From Scatophagus argus (taxonomy: Eukaryota > Chordata > Actinopteri > Scatophagidae): a stretch of DNA of 64,000 bases. The translations under genes were made by a program, and so were the position numbers. How positions within the stretch are numbered: the stretch's first letter is position 1; each line of letters starts with the position of its first letter. The notes beneath the pieces are model-generated. The model saw only the letters and a list, made by a program, of their open reading frames with translations. It was not told the origin of the DNA and did no database searches. The stretch covers positions 7,859,872 to 7,923,871 of the forward strand of contig NC_058499.1 of the NCBI RefSeq assembly GCF_020382885.2, read 5' to 3'. Below are positions 1 through 12,100 of this stretch, piece by piece.

Positions 1-2523
1 TATGTTTACTGTAGGTAACCCAATTGCCAAACTCTACTTTAACAACCCTGCCACCAATGAGAAACAAGTAACCTCATCCTCTGTGTGAGGTTCTAAAGGC
101 ATTTCAGTCACATTTGGCGAGAACAGTGAAGAACGTTGTTCTAATGAGACGGGGACGTGAAGACATTCCTGTTCTGTCATGTTGAATGTGGCTTTAAGAT
201 CTTAGCAGGCAGTAAGCATAATAAAATATGAGAATCTCTTGATCATCATTAGGAACCTTTTTTATTTTTTTGGTATCAAACAATTTCAAGATTTATGACC
301 GAACAAGACTTTCATTTAAAGCAGCAGTAGTGACATAAGAGAGTCCTTACCTGTGAACCAGACAGAGGGAGCTCAGAGGTGAGTGACAGACTTCAGCTCC
401 TTGAAGTTCATGAACAGGTTGAGCATCAAGGATACATAGCCCAGCCCTTCTTGCTCATGTGACTGCAGCACCCCAATGGCAGGTCAGTCTATTGTTAGAC
501 AGCTGGATCTCTCTCTCACACACATACACACACACACACACACACACATTCACACACAAACATTGCGCAGGTACATTCCCGCCTTGGTAAAATGCCACAT
601 GTCCTTTCAAGCTTTCACCAGCCACTCAAGTTTCAGCACTCCATAATTTCTCCATAAGTAGTCGGAAGTCGTTTTCCCACCCGGTAGCTAAAATCAAAAC
701 AACATCAGACATTTTTGTTTTCTTTCTTTTTTTTTTTTGTTTTTTTATTGCTGGAGCAAGAACAAACAATAATTTTCAAATATTCAAACAAAGCAATCCA
801 CTACTAAATACCAAAGACTCACAAAGCTTATTGGCATGATTGAACCCAATTCAATGTGCAGTGCTGATTGACAGAAACACCTGGGCACAATTTGAGGTTA
901 ATTACAACACAAACAGAGTGCTTACAAAACCCTCAGAGCTTCTGCAAGTGGCATGTAAACTGATGGCAGACAAACAAGACTGGTACCTGTTGGTTTTTGT
1001 TACGTTGGTGGCTGAATAATTATTATGGTGACTTTCTTGGTGCTTATATTACATAATAATGTGATTTTCAACTGTCACAAGTTATGAGGGTTTCAAACCC
1101 TAAGTGCTGTTGAGAGAAAAGTTGAACTGCTTGCACACTGTGCTACTCTGACTGCAGTCCTGGGCAGAATGTGCTCCTGATATTATATTATATTTTGGTC
1201 TCCGGCGGTGGGCTTACGTGTACCACTTTATAATAAGGCGCTCTTTATAAGGGGATTTATAAGTTTTGTAAATAATAATACTCATTTCCTAAAAAAGTCC
1301 AATAAGTTATGAGTCATTAATAAAGAGCTGGGTTTTCTTTAACAGTTGTTCATCCAAGAGGTAAGCAGTCAAAGAGTCTTTATGATTCAATGAAGACATG
1401 TTAGCTGCACTATGAGCCTTGTGCTTTGGCACAACAATTCTTGGAGCTAATGCTAATGTCAGCATGCTAACGTGCTCAAATGACAACATGTTGATGTTTG
1501 GCTGGGATTGTGTTTGCCATCTTTAGTTTGTTACCAAGCTCTCATTTGCTAATTACTTAAAGGAAAAGTAGGCCTGAGGTTAATGGGCATCTCATTTTCA
1601 GAGGTATTTGATCATAAGCTAAAATATTGGACAAATTAAAAAAAAAAAAATCATCTAATGATGATGATAAATGAAAAGTTAAGGGATCAAAGGGACCAAA
1701 GACATTAAAATCCATCCAGAGGGGGACATGAATGTGAGTACCATATTTCACAGCTTTCAATAGTTGCTGACACATTTTTACTAACTTTTCACTGAGTTTT
1801 AATTTTTTTACTGTTTGGGCATCATGACTGTCTTTGCCATATTTCATGGCACTGCATCTGATCTTTGTTGAAACTGACACCCAACACTGACACTGGCATC
1901 CCAACAGCCAAAACACCAAGTAAAAGCCTGCTCTTATTAATGAGTCGCTTACAGTTAAAGAAGTCATTACTTACTTACTTCATAAACTCTCGCTAAACAG
2001 AACATGGTAAAAATGTATGAAATTTCGCAGAGGTAAAGCACCCAACATCGTGGTAATATGGACACTGAACAGACTCATTCATGATATGGAGTCCAAATAA
2101 TGACAACAATCCTAAAAGGCAGTGAGTGTGTATGACAATACAGCACAAATGCTTTGTGCTATAAACTGATAAGCTAATACAAGCAGAGCAGACATGTCAG
2201 TGTAGCTTCAAAACAATCTAACATTTGAGCATCCACCCAGCCACCTGAAACCTACAAGGACTCGATTAAATGGACTGATACTGCACAATCCGTACTATAT
2301 TAAGCATTTTTCGTGTGATGCTGTCCGGAAAAAGTTATACATGAAGATATTGCCAGAAGATTCTGATGTTGGAATCCTTCATTGTTCCCTTGTCCTCATT
2401 CTGGCGTGAACTTGATGCGGGAAATACAGACTCGTTGAGAGGAAATGGAGGCACATACAGTAGCTGAGCCAAGTGATTGGCCAGGTAAGGTTTGTCAGGG
2501 GTTAGGGTCTTACGCCTGCCAAT

Positions 2524-2554
<31 letters not shown>

Positions 2555-3592
2555 CAAGACTTGTTAGACAATCCATGCATCCATCATTTAAAACTACATA
2601 ATTTTTCAGACTTTATTATGTGTTGGACGGGATTAGTTTCAGGGCTCAACGCTTATACTTCTCTGTGCTGTGTGTGTGTGTGTGTGTTTGCATTTGAGTC
2701 AGTTGTGCTATTGCTGACATACACCCTGCAGTCAAAGCCGGGACACTCTGCTGTGTGATTGAAAGCTGTAACTTTGTCATTTGCCCTTTACTTCATTCCC
2801 CAGTGGTCTATTTCTGATGAAGAAGCGTTGAGGTTACAAACCAGGACCGCTATTTAGGGTCCAAGCTGAGACTCGACAAACACTTTTCCATTCCTATTGT
2901 TCACGCTTTGGCTCAAGCCTCGAGGGTTTGATGTCAGAATAAATGTAACGTTTGAACACAAAGACGAAAGGCGGCTTTACTCCTGCTAATGTCAGGGGAC
3001 TGCTTTGCTTAAGGATTAAAGCACATTTAAACTGTCCCTAAGGACTGTAGGGATATGTTTTAGCTCTTCACGATCAGTACTGAGTGAATAAGCCCAGTGA
3101 TCGAGTTCGATTTGCAGCTTAAACAGTTAGTAATCCTTTCCAGCAGTCAGTTGTAATGTGACAATCAAGCAGCTGCACTCTGGTATGCCTAACAGCTCGC
3201 CTCACCCTGCTTGGCATTGGACAGCCCAGGTGGCACTGGGTGAACAGTGCACTGCAAAGACACGAGAGCTATCCCAGGAGTCTGGAAGGTTCTTTATACT
3301 GGGAAACAAGGTCAGGGCAAGGGTTTTTTTTTTTAAATATAAACCACAGTGCCACAGAGCTGAGCCTGTGCCCAAAAATCTCCAGCAGCAGATTTGATTT
3401 ACAGTGAGTGCCTAGCCAGGCACAAGGGAAAGCTGGTGGGTTGTTGCGGTGACGAGTCCGCAGGGGGCTATAAATCAGTCAAGGCCTGCACTCCTCATCC
3501 GGAAAATGTTTTGAAGGACAGACACACTTCACCTAAACTCTGCTGATCGAGATGAATGCCGGTTTAACATGCAGTATGTGCGCCTTTCATTC
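1..3592. other. Gene-poor flank downstream of cald1
   Basis: I find no supportable coding exon here. The stretch holds a CA microsatellite (about 521-549), an interspersed repeat at about 1430-1800 (listed separately), a GA microsatellite at about 2524-2550 and a TG run at about 2671-2689. Open frames in this stretch are low-complexity or lack splice context. In human the next gene in this direction is AGBL3, but no exon of it could be recognised. Confidence 0.5.
1430..1800 (+). repeat. Teleost interspersed repeat, copy 1 (GCTAAC/TTAGCATG family)
   Basis: This non-coding segment contains the string of landmarks seen in a very common fish repeat: a 'gctaatgctaa...agcatgctaac' block, 'tttgccatctttagt', 'tttgctaatta', 'gatcataagctaaaatattg' and 'gagggggacatgaatgt'. 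A second, diverged copy in the same orientation lies at about 49290-49640. I recognise the family by these landmarks but cannot give its database name. Confidence 0.6.
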
Positions 3593-3863
3593 GGTGGTGG
3601 AGGAGGTATTAAGGTCCTTTAATTAAGTAAAAGTAGAAATCCCATTATAAAGGTATTTAATTAAAAATAAAAGTGATTTTATGAATCTGTTTATTTGCTT
3701 TCCTGGTCCTTTATTTCCAGTCTCTATGCTAACTTAAGCTAAATAGCTGCTGGGCTTGCTTCATACTTAATGTACAGACATGTTAGTGATCTTCTCAGAT
3801 GTGGTAAAGTTGAGTACAGTCCTTGAGTAAATGTACTCAGTTACATTTAAGCCCTATTTACAG
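3593..3863. repeat. AAGTAAAAGTA-type teleost repeat in the cald1 3' UTR
   Basis: Landmarks 'aattaagtaaaagtag' and 'ttgagtaaatgtactcagttacattta' belong to a teleost repeat whose ends carry GTGG...AGTAAAAGTAC-like sequence. Related copies lie at about 5697-6032, 6178-6330 and 7936-8594. It starts directly beyond the proposed cald1 stop codon, so it would form most of the 3' UTR. Two minus-strand AATAAA motifs (near 3688-3693 and 3711-3716) lie inside it and are plausible polyadenylation signals. Confidence 0.5.
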
Positions 3864-5515
3864 TCAACTGAGAAACTCACCACCTGTGGCAAACCTGCTC
3901 TTGCCTCCAACTGCCACCTGTGAACAAGAGGAAGTGAAGGGAAACAGGGGAACATAAAGGACAATAGGATGAAAAATAAACAACAAAAAAGCATTAAATC
4001 ATGTAGTCATCTGAAATCTTATTCTGGGATTAATTTGCATTTGTCCATGTGGACCGCACGATGAAGGGCTTTTGATAAATTGAAGGTAACAGGGATCCTA
4101 ACAGAGGAAATCACATAAAAAGCTTCACCCGACCAAGTGAGGTGGGAGTGAGAGTGATGGAGGGATGTGATAAAAATATAACACACTATAAAAAACATGC
4201 CAGGGAAAATGTGCTCATACCCTCAAAGATGAATGTACTGCATTCTACAACATTCCCACAGATACCAGATATGGTATTTATATTCTCACGTGAAAAAAAT
4301 ATGAAATCAAAGATTTCATCATACGCAGCACTCACAGACATAACCACATGCAATCCTCCATCATGTTCTCACTCTAATGCAACTGCTATCGTGGCATTAA
4401 AAAGCTGTGCACAGTGCAGCCAAAACATCCTGTGACAATATCACATTTATGCACAAAAGTAATCCATATTCCCAATGAGCAAACACATCAGAGCCGAGAA
4501 ATACTGTTAGCTTCTGTTCTCAACGACAGCGTGAGAACCACTAAGAGCGTATACATAATATACTGTACAAAGTGCATGTTACGGGTAAGGACAGGTAAGC
4601 CTTCATCACATCAATCATAAGTCATTTCATTTCAGTTAAGGCAAATCAAAGATTGGGATTCAAAATACTGTACATCCCACTTTTAGCAAGAGATAATGAT
4701 CATATTCAGACTTATGTGTTAGGGACTGTGTGTCACCTGCATGCGGCCAAACATTTTATGACCTGTTGATGATGTAGCTTTGATGTAACTTTTTGACAAG
4801 AAATCTCACAAGGAAGGAATGATGCATAAAAAATATCAAAGAAACCCTTCTCTGCTTTCCCAAAACATTTAGACTACTCTCTCTTAAGTAAAGTCCAAAT
4901 AATTCATCACCTTACCCTTTTCTCAACCCTGACCCCCTTTAATAATTTATGTACAGTCCCTTAGTGACAAATCATGCACACAAATTGTACCTTTTGATCT
5001 GACCGCACTGAAAAGCAAACAACCCTGGTGTGTTGCCAGATTGGACTGACAAAAAGGAGCTCTATCAAACCTGAACTGCTATAAACTAAACATTTGAGTT
5101 TTCAGTGGGTCTGAACTCAGAGCCCTGACAATCAGGGGAGGGAGAGATTTACTGCAATACAGCAAAACATTTCATCAGTGGCAAGTCACCCAGATGGAAA
5201 AAAAAATATCTCAAATAAAACAACCCACTCAGAGCAAATTGCCCAAATAAAGAAGAAATAACTGAAATAGCAGAAAACTGATCAATCTGGCAACACTGAC
5301 CCCAAACATATGTGTGTTGAAACGGCATGAAAACAGTGTTAGCATCACAAAGATCAGTCACTCTGTGCTGGCAGAACATGCATTTAACAATGTGGCCACA
5401 GGTCTGCAGATTACCTCTTTCACCTGTCTATTAGGTAGACTGAATGAAACAAACAGACAGGACCATGTCACTATAAACTCTAAAACATTTATGCCTCCCC
5501 ACCCGCACAGTAGAC

Positions 5516-5566
<51 letters not shown>

Positions 5567-8500
5567 CTTGGCAGGTGCAGAGCCCTTCTTTGTTTCCCAC
5601 ATGCCACGCTTGTTGCCGATGTCACCTGGTTTCACATCCTGTCACAAATAAGACCAATCAGGTACCTCTCAGCTTCAATAAGCCATGGAAGAAGGAGATC
5701 TTTTACTTGAGGAAAAGCACCAGCAAAACTGTGTATAAATACTACGAGGAAAAGTCCTGCATTTAAACTTTTACAGGAATAGTGTGATGAAAAGTGTAAA
5801 AGTATTAGCAGCAAGGTTACAGCTGGTAAAGGTGGAGCTAATTTAACGAGTAGGTAAATGTAGTAAAAATTACCGTATTTCTGTCCCTCCCTCCTCCCTG
5901 AATAGTAGTGTACCAGTACCAGTATAAAGTGGCATAAAATGGAAATACTTCAGGAAAGTTAAAGTTCCTAAGAACTGTACACATAGCACAGTACTTGAGT
6001 GAGTGCACTTAGTTGCATTTACCAACCTAAATTTCGGTGCCTGTGGGAAGTCTAATGGAAAATGTCACATCTTTGGATCCACTGGTTAAATCTGAAGCAT
6101 TTTTTTAAGCTTAATGTGTGTGTTATTTATGTAAAATAGTTATTTAACTAGTCACTGAAGCTGTTAAATAAATGTAGTTGAGAAAAAAACAGTACAGCTT
6201 TCCTCCGAAATATAGTAAAGGGGATGTATGTACTTCACATCAAAAGGCAATACTTGAGTTAAGTGCAAATACCTCATAATTATACTGGTACTTAGCTGAA
6301 GCATATGTCCTTAGTTACTTTATACCCTTTAGTGTTGATCATGCTCCTGAGTATTAGTGGTAGTAATGGTGAAATGTGTGCATAATGGTACCTTTACCAG
6401 TTTGAAGAGTGGACAGCAGGAAAAGTTTGAGGGAGGAAAGCTGAGAAACGGAGTGCAAGGGGAAACAGAGGCAGCAGATGATTAAAATCACAGTAAAACG
6501 TACAAAAGAGAATACAGAGGTTTAGGGACAGAAACATGCAGTCGACTGCTGTGCAGCTTCTTCCCATCAGGGGGAGGTGTTGCAGTGCAAGTAAGAGTAA
6601 GACGGATTGATACTAAAGATATCTCACTCATAAATTTCATGTTGGGACAATGTCACACGTCAGCCAGCTATGCTACTGCATGGGGACATAGTGTAATGTC
6701 TCCAGAAGACCTGTTTAGATGAGCAGCTGGTGTCCTACTTTAAGAAAAGGACACACTGTCTTACGAGTACCCGGTTACAAGTGACCCCACTTGTGCCATA
6801 ACAAATGAACAAAAATCATCATTCATTGTCTACTCGCTGGTTGTTTTGACATTGTTGTTAAATGGACAATAACAATAGTAACAATGATGATGATGATATC
6901 TGTGAGTGACAAATGTGAAGGGACACGGCCTTTGGCCTGAAGGAGACTTGAAGGAGATTTGAAATATGTGTGAGCCAAATAAAAAAAAACAAAAACCCTT
7001 AGACAACTGTTTGAAAGCAGAGTCTGCATTACAGGCTGTAATATAATCTTGAAGGAGGCCGAAGCGCCTGGTGTATCGAGGGGCGTACAAACGGCTGTGC
7101 GAGGAGGCACGTTGGCATTTGACCTCCTCACACATGACTGCTGCTCACTGCTTTGTGGTTTGCGTGCTGACAGCAACTATGGGAATAATATCCTTATTCC
7201 ACCCAGTGATTTTGCACAGGTTCAGGATTGACTACACATGTTTATAATAAATTTCCTCATCATGTAAAGAATAACAGGAGGTTTTTGAGGGACTTGCAGA
7301 TGTTGTTTGGTAAGTTATCCATGTGGTGTCACTAGACTCCAGACAGCAACTTTGTCAAGCCTTGGAGCTCAGATATAACGACTGCAGCCAACAAAAGACT
7401 GGCAGGTCGATGTGCAAATGTGCACATTGTCGTGTGCAGGATATCAAGGGATTACTATTAAAGTATCACTGGTGTTTGCTTTACAACAGTGTGTATGTGT
7501 GTGATTAAGACGGGCATTTATCAGGCCTTACTGCTGGCTTTTTTGCTGCTGCTGCCGCTGGTGCAGGTGATGGTGCAGGTGTGGCTGTCTTCTCCGCCTC
7601 TGCAGGCTTTGCCATCCAGCTGTTGACACGTCCAGCCACACCTCCTTTGATACCAGCAACATCCTGGGAAAAAAGACAAAGACACTCGATCACAGTTGAG
7701 TCAGTATCTGTCTGTGTCCTTCCCTCCCTTCTCTCTTCCCCTCACCTTGTTGACAGGGGCTGGACTTTCAGAGGAGCTGCCGATGTTGCCTTTCTCCCAC
7801 ATGCTCTTGATGCTCCGTGTGCCTCCTGTAGGAATATCTGCCAGTGGAGATTTGGGGGATTTGGCTTCTTTGTTTCCCTGTGGAAACAGAGGATGGATTT
7901 AACGGGAAAAACTGTGCTTCATTGACCAAGGATTTGTGGTGGAAAGTAACAAAGTGCTGTTATTTCTTTCTACTTCTATGCCACTACATTTTAGAGGCAA
8001 ATGTTTATTTGTGTTTATCAAATATATTTTCTCAAATACAAATGCACTGTTTTTTGGCTTTTTTGGCTTTGTAACTCCATTCTGTCTTGTCATGTTAAAG
8101 ATTTATATGAGCTGGTTTCGATTCCATCAGAGAAACCTTCCCCCCCCACCAAACTTCTCAGATGATTTGAATAGATGCTTGAGGCACAAAGAGGCAAAAT
8201 TATTCAGTATTTAACGAGAAAATAAAGATTCAGTCCAGTGTCCAAAAAAGGTAAAAATCTGTTTTTTTTCTTTTTTACATTAATCATTTCACCTCAGATT
8301 TGTCTTAAAAATAACAAAGTAATTCTACACCAACCAATTACAACAGTAAAATTTACTGATGCATGAATTGAATAATATTCAAAAAATATCAGCTCCATTT
8401 TGTGTTTTTTGCTGGAAAAATTATACTTTTACTTTTGAAACTTACTTTCAAACATATTTAAGTACATTTTTTTCTGATAATACATTAATTTATTTGCTTT

Positions 8501-9086
8501 TACTAATGTGGAATACTGAATTCAGAACTTGTGGCGTGTTTACTTCGTTACTTGGTACTTTTACTTAAATGGTTTGAGTACTTTGTCCCCCACTGCTAAG
8601 CATAGTACAGAATGTTGCTGAGTCTCACCTGGATGGCAGAGGTGTACTGGTCCATTCTGTTGCTTATCTTGGAGACAATTGGAGTGTGAGACATTCTGGA
8701 CGCGGTGCTGTGTGGACAAACAACACATGGGACAATAGCAAGCTCACCAGTATGAGAAAGCGCAGGTTACTCATTTTATTTTAATTGTTTTACTTAGCTT
8801 TTATGGCTCACCTTTTCTGGGCTGATTTGCTTAAGAATTCTGCCTTCTCCCCGATCTGTAGAGAACAGCATTGTGTAAAGTCATGAACTAGTCTGTCATT
8901 GACATGCACAGATCAGTTTGGACACGGTCAAGCTGTCCTGTCTTCCTTTTTTAGTGCCCTAGATGACCCCGCTGAGGGACAGACCAGTCCGTCCCTGGGG
9001 AGGTCTCTCCGTACTTGGACACTGTGTTGGTCGCTGCCTTAGTGATTGAACGGTACAGTCTGGCTGTCAGTGAGCCAGGATATATT

Positions 9087-9124
<38 letters not shown>

Positions 9125-12100
9125 GAGCACTGCTGTTCAAGATGAATTATACCTCCCATGTACGAGCAGAGTACACACAATTCTCAACATTCCTCCAAAA
9201 ATACTCCGGCAAGAAAATTGCCCAGTCATGGTCCTTTCGACAATAGCCATATTTGAGTACAGCACAGATTGTACTTTAGCTGACAGTATAACAGTAAAAT
9301 CAGAGGAATGGAAAACAGAAAATGACATGGGAACAGCAAAACAAACGATCACAATAAGCCACACAATATGCCATGAGGCATGAATAATAATAATATCTGT
9401 TTTGCAGTCACACAGTTGGAGATAACAAATAAAAGCAGATCTGTGGTTACATCTGTCCAGTCTTACATCTGTCCATAAAATATGAATTTATAGCCAGTTG
9501 GCTTAGTTTAGCATAAAAACTGAAAACAAGGGGGAAGCATCTAGCAAGGATCTGCCCAAAGGTAGCAACATCCACCTCCAAGAACCTCTGGAGATCACTA
9601 ACATGTAATATGTTGCTTGTTTGGTTCACTATTTCTTGGCACAGTAACTTCCGTGAGTCTGGCCCTGTTTGCCTGGAAACCTCATGGTGACAACAAGACT
9701 GAAAGGACATGAGAGGTGGTGGTGGGTGGCTTTTGTTTCATAGCCAGGATAGCTGTTTCTTCCATTTTCATCTTTTAGGCCAAGATAAGCTAACTGTAGG
9801 GCTGTAGAGCATATCTTTGTTCGTCTCCTCTGTGGCAGCCCTTTCTATGCACAGCATATCATCAACAGTTTTCATGTGAAGTTTCTTCATTTTTATTATT
9901 GCAACTATTGACACTAAGATGTCAAAACCTGAGCACATAAATCCTAATTTGTCTGTAAGTAAGTACACTATGTAGACAAAAGCATTGGGACACCTGACCA
10001 TTACACTAACAGGGACTTTAATAACATCCCATTCTAAATACACAGACGGCTTTGCAGCTTCCACTCTTCTCCAGGCTTTCCACAAAATATTGGAGTGTTT
10101 CTGTAGGAATTTTTGCCCATTCATGCAGCAGAGCATTTGTGAAGTCAGACACTGATGGAGGAAAAGGTCACAGTCTCTGTTCTAGTTCATCCCAAAGGTG
10201 TTTGATGGGGTTGAGGTCAGGACTCTGTGTGGGCCAGTCACACCAGACTCATCCAGCCATGTCTTTATGGAGCTTTGCTTTGTGCACTGGGGCACAATCA
10301 TGCTGGAATAGAAAAGGGCCTTCCCCAAACTGTTGCCACAAAGTTGGAAGCATAGCAAAATGTCTTGGTATGCTGAACCATTAAGATTTAGAAAAACAGC
10401 CCCATCCCATTACCTTTGTCTATATAGTGTGAAAGACAGTCAAAGACAGTGCGCATGCGTCGATACGTGTGCAGCCTGTTACAGACGCTCCCGATCTTTC
10501 TCACTGTTTTCTACTATTTTATTAATTTTTTCGCGACTCCTTTTACTTTCTTTTACTCTGGACTACACTGTTTTACTATCTACCACACACCAGGAAAGTT
10601 GTGTGTCTTTTTGGTGTTTTGTTCGTCGCTGAGCTACACTTTTCGGAGCGGCGATGAAACTCCTCGCTGCCCGCATTGTTTACACTCGGGATCAGCTGAT
10701 GGACCTGAAGCCGGCCATCGCTCCAGGGAAAACACCGAGAGAAATCCCTGCTGAATGCTGGATTAAAACGCACAGGGGATGCAGGGGAAATAAAAAGTTA
10801 CGGAGGAAGAGGGAAGCTTTGAAACAGCGGAGGCTTATGACTAGAAAGTTTAAGCCGTGTCTCCCCTCTATCGTCATGGGAAATGTGAGGTCACTCGGGA
10901 ATAAGATGGACGAGCTGACGGCATTGTCGCAGAGTCAGAGGGAATACCGGGAGTGCAGTTTGATGTGCTTTACGGAGACATGGCTGCACCAGGACATACC
11001 CGACGACAATGTGACGGTAACGGGCTTCCATACGGTCCGTGCGGACAGAGACTGCGCTACCAGCGGTAAGCACAAAGGGGGAGGGCTTGCCGTGCTCGTT
11101 AACAACCGGTGGTGTAATCCAGCTCACATCACGGTGAAGGAGCGCATCTGCAGCCCGGATGTGGAACTTTGTGCCGTTGGACTACGTCCATATTACCTGC
11201 CCAGGGAGTTTTCACATGTTGTCATGGTAACTGTTTATGTTCCCCCCTCTGCAAACCCCAGCAGGACATGTGACACTATTCACTCTGCAATAGCCCGGAT
11301 ACAGACTCAGCACCCGAGTGCATTCATTGCAATCTCGGGTGATTTCAACCATACTAACCTAGACAAAACACTCCCCACTTTCACTCAGTTTGTGAACTGT
11401 CCTACCAGAGAGGGAAGAACAATTGATCTGCTGTATGCAAATGCAAAGGACTGTTACAGCTCTTCCCCCCTCCCCCCACTAGGCAGGTCAGATCACAACC
11501 TGATCCACCTCTCCCCCTGCTATGTGCCTCTCGTAAAGCGTCTGCCCGCAACTTCAAGGACTGTGAGGAGATGGACAGATGAGGCGAATGAGACACTCCA
11601 GGGCTGTTTTGAGGTGACAGACTGGCAGGCACTCTGTGAGCCCCACGGCCAGGACATTGATGGGCTCACGGAGTGCATCACTGCCTACATAAACTTCTGT
11701 GTGGACACCATTGTCCCAACCAAAACTGTAAAGTGTTACCCCAACAACAAGCCGTGGGTAACCAAGGACATCAAAGCCATCCTCAATGACAAGAAGAGGG
11801 CTTTCAGAGCAGGCAATAGGGAGGAGGTGAGAGCTATCCAGCGCACCCTGAGATCAAAGATCAGGGAGGCAAAGGAGAGGTACCGGAGGAAGCTGGAGTG
11901 GAAACTCCAGCAGAACAACACGAGAGAGGTGTGGAGTGGCATGAGGACCATCACAGGTTACGGGCCAAACAGAGGAGGAGTTGATGGCGGTGTGGAACGG
12001 GCGAACGAGTTGAATCAGTTTTTTAACAGATTCGACACAGGGACCCCAATTCACACTTCAAACGACTCCTCAGCAGTACGGCTGCAGCAACCGGCCACTC

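Noticed and set aside
355-495. Possible minus-strand exon ending in a donor (GGTTCACAG|gtaagg)
   Set aside because: No acceptor with a pyrimidine tract and no reading frame matching a known protein; a conceivable AGBL3 or UTR exon, but unsupported.
2492-2758. 88-codon frame with RERERERE
   Set aside because: The charged run is a GA microsatellite in translation; no splice or family support.
4978-5010. Alternative caldesmon last exon with acceptor 'gtttgcttttcag'
   Set aside because: It would encode CGQIKRYNLCA then stop, unlike caldesmon tails; the exon at 3864-3917 fits better in composition and signal. Still possible as an alternative isoform.
9768-10136. 122-codon minus-strand frame
   Set aside because: It overlaps the dead Tc1-type transposase remnant in a shifted frame and then runs into non-element DNA.
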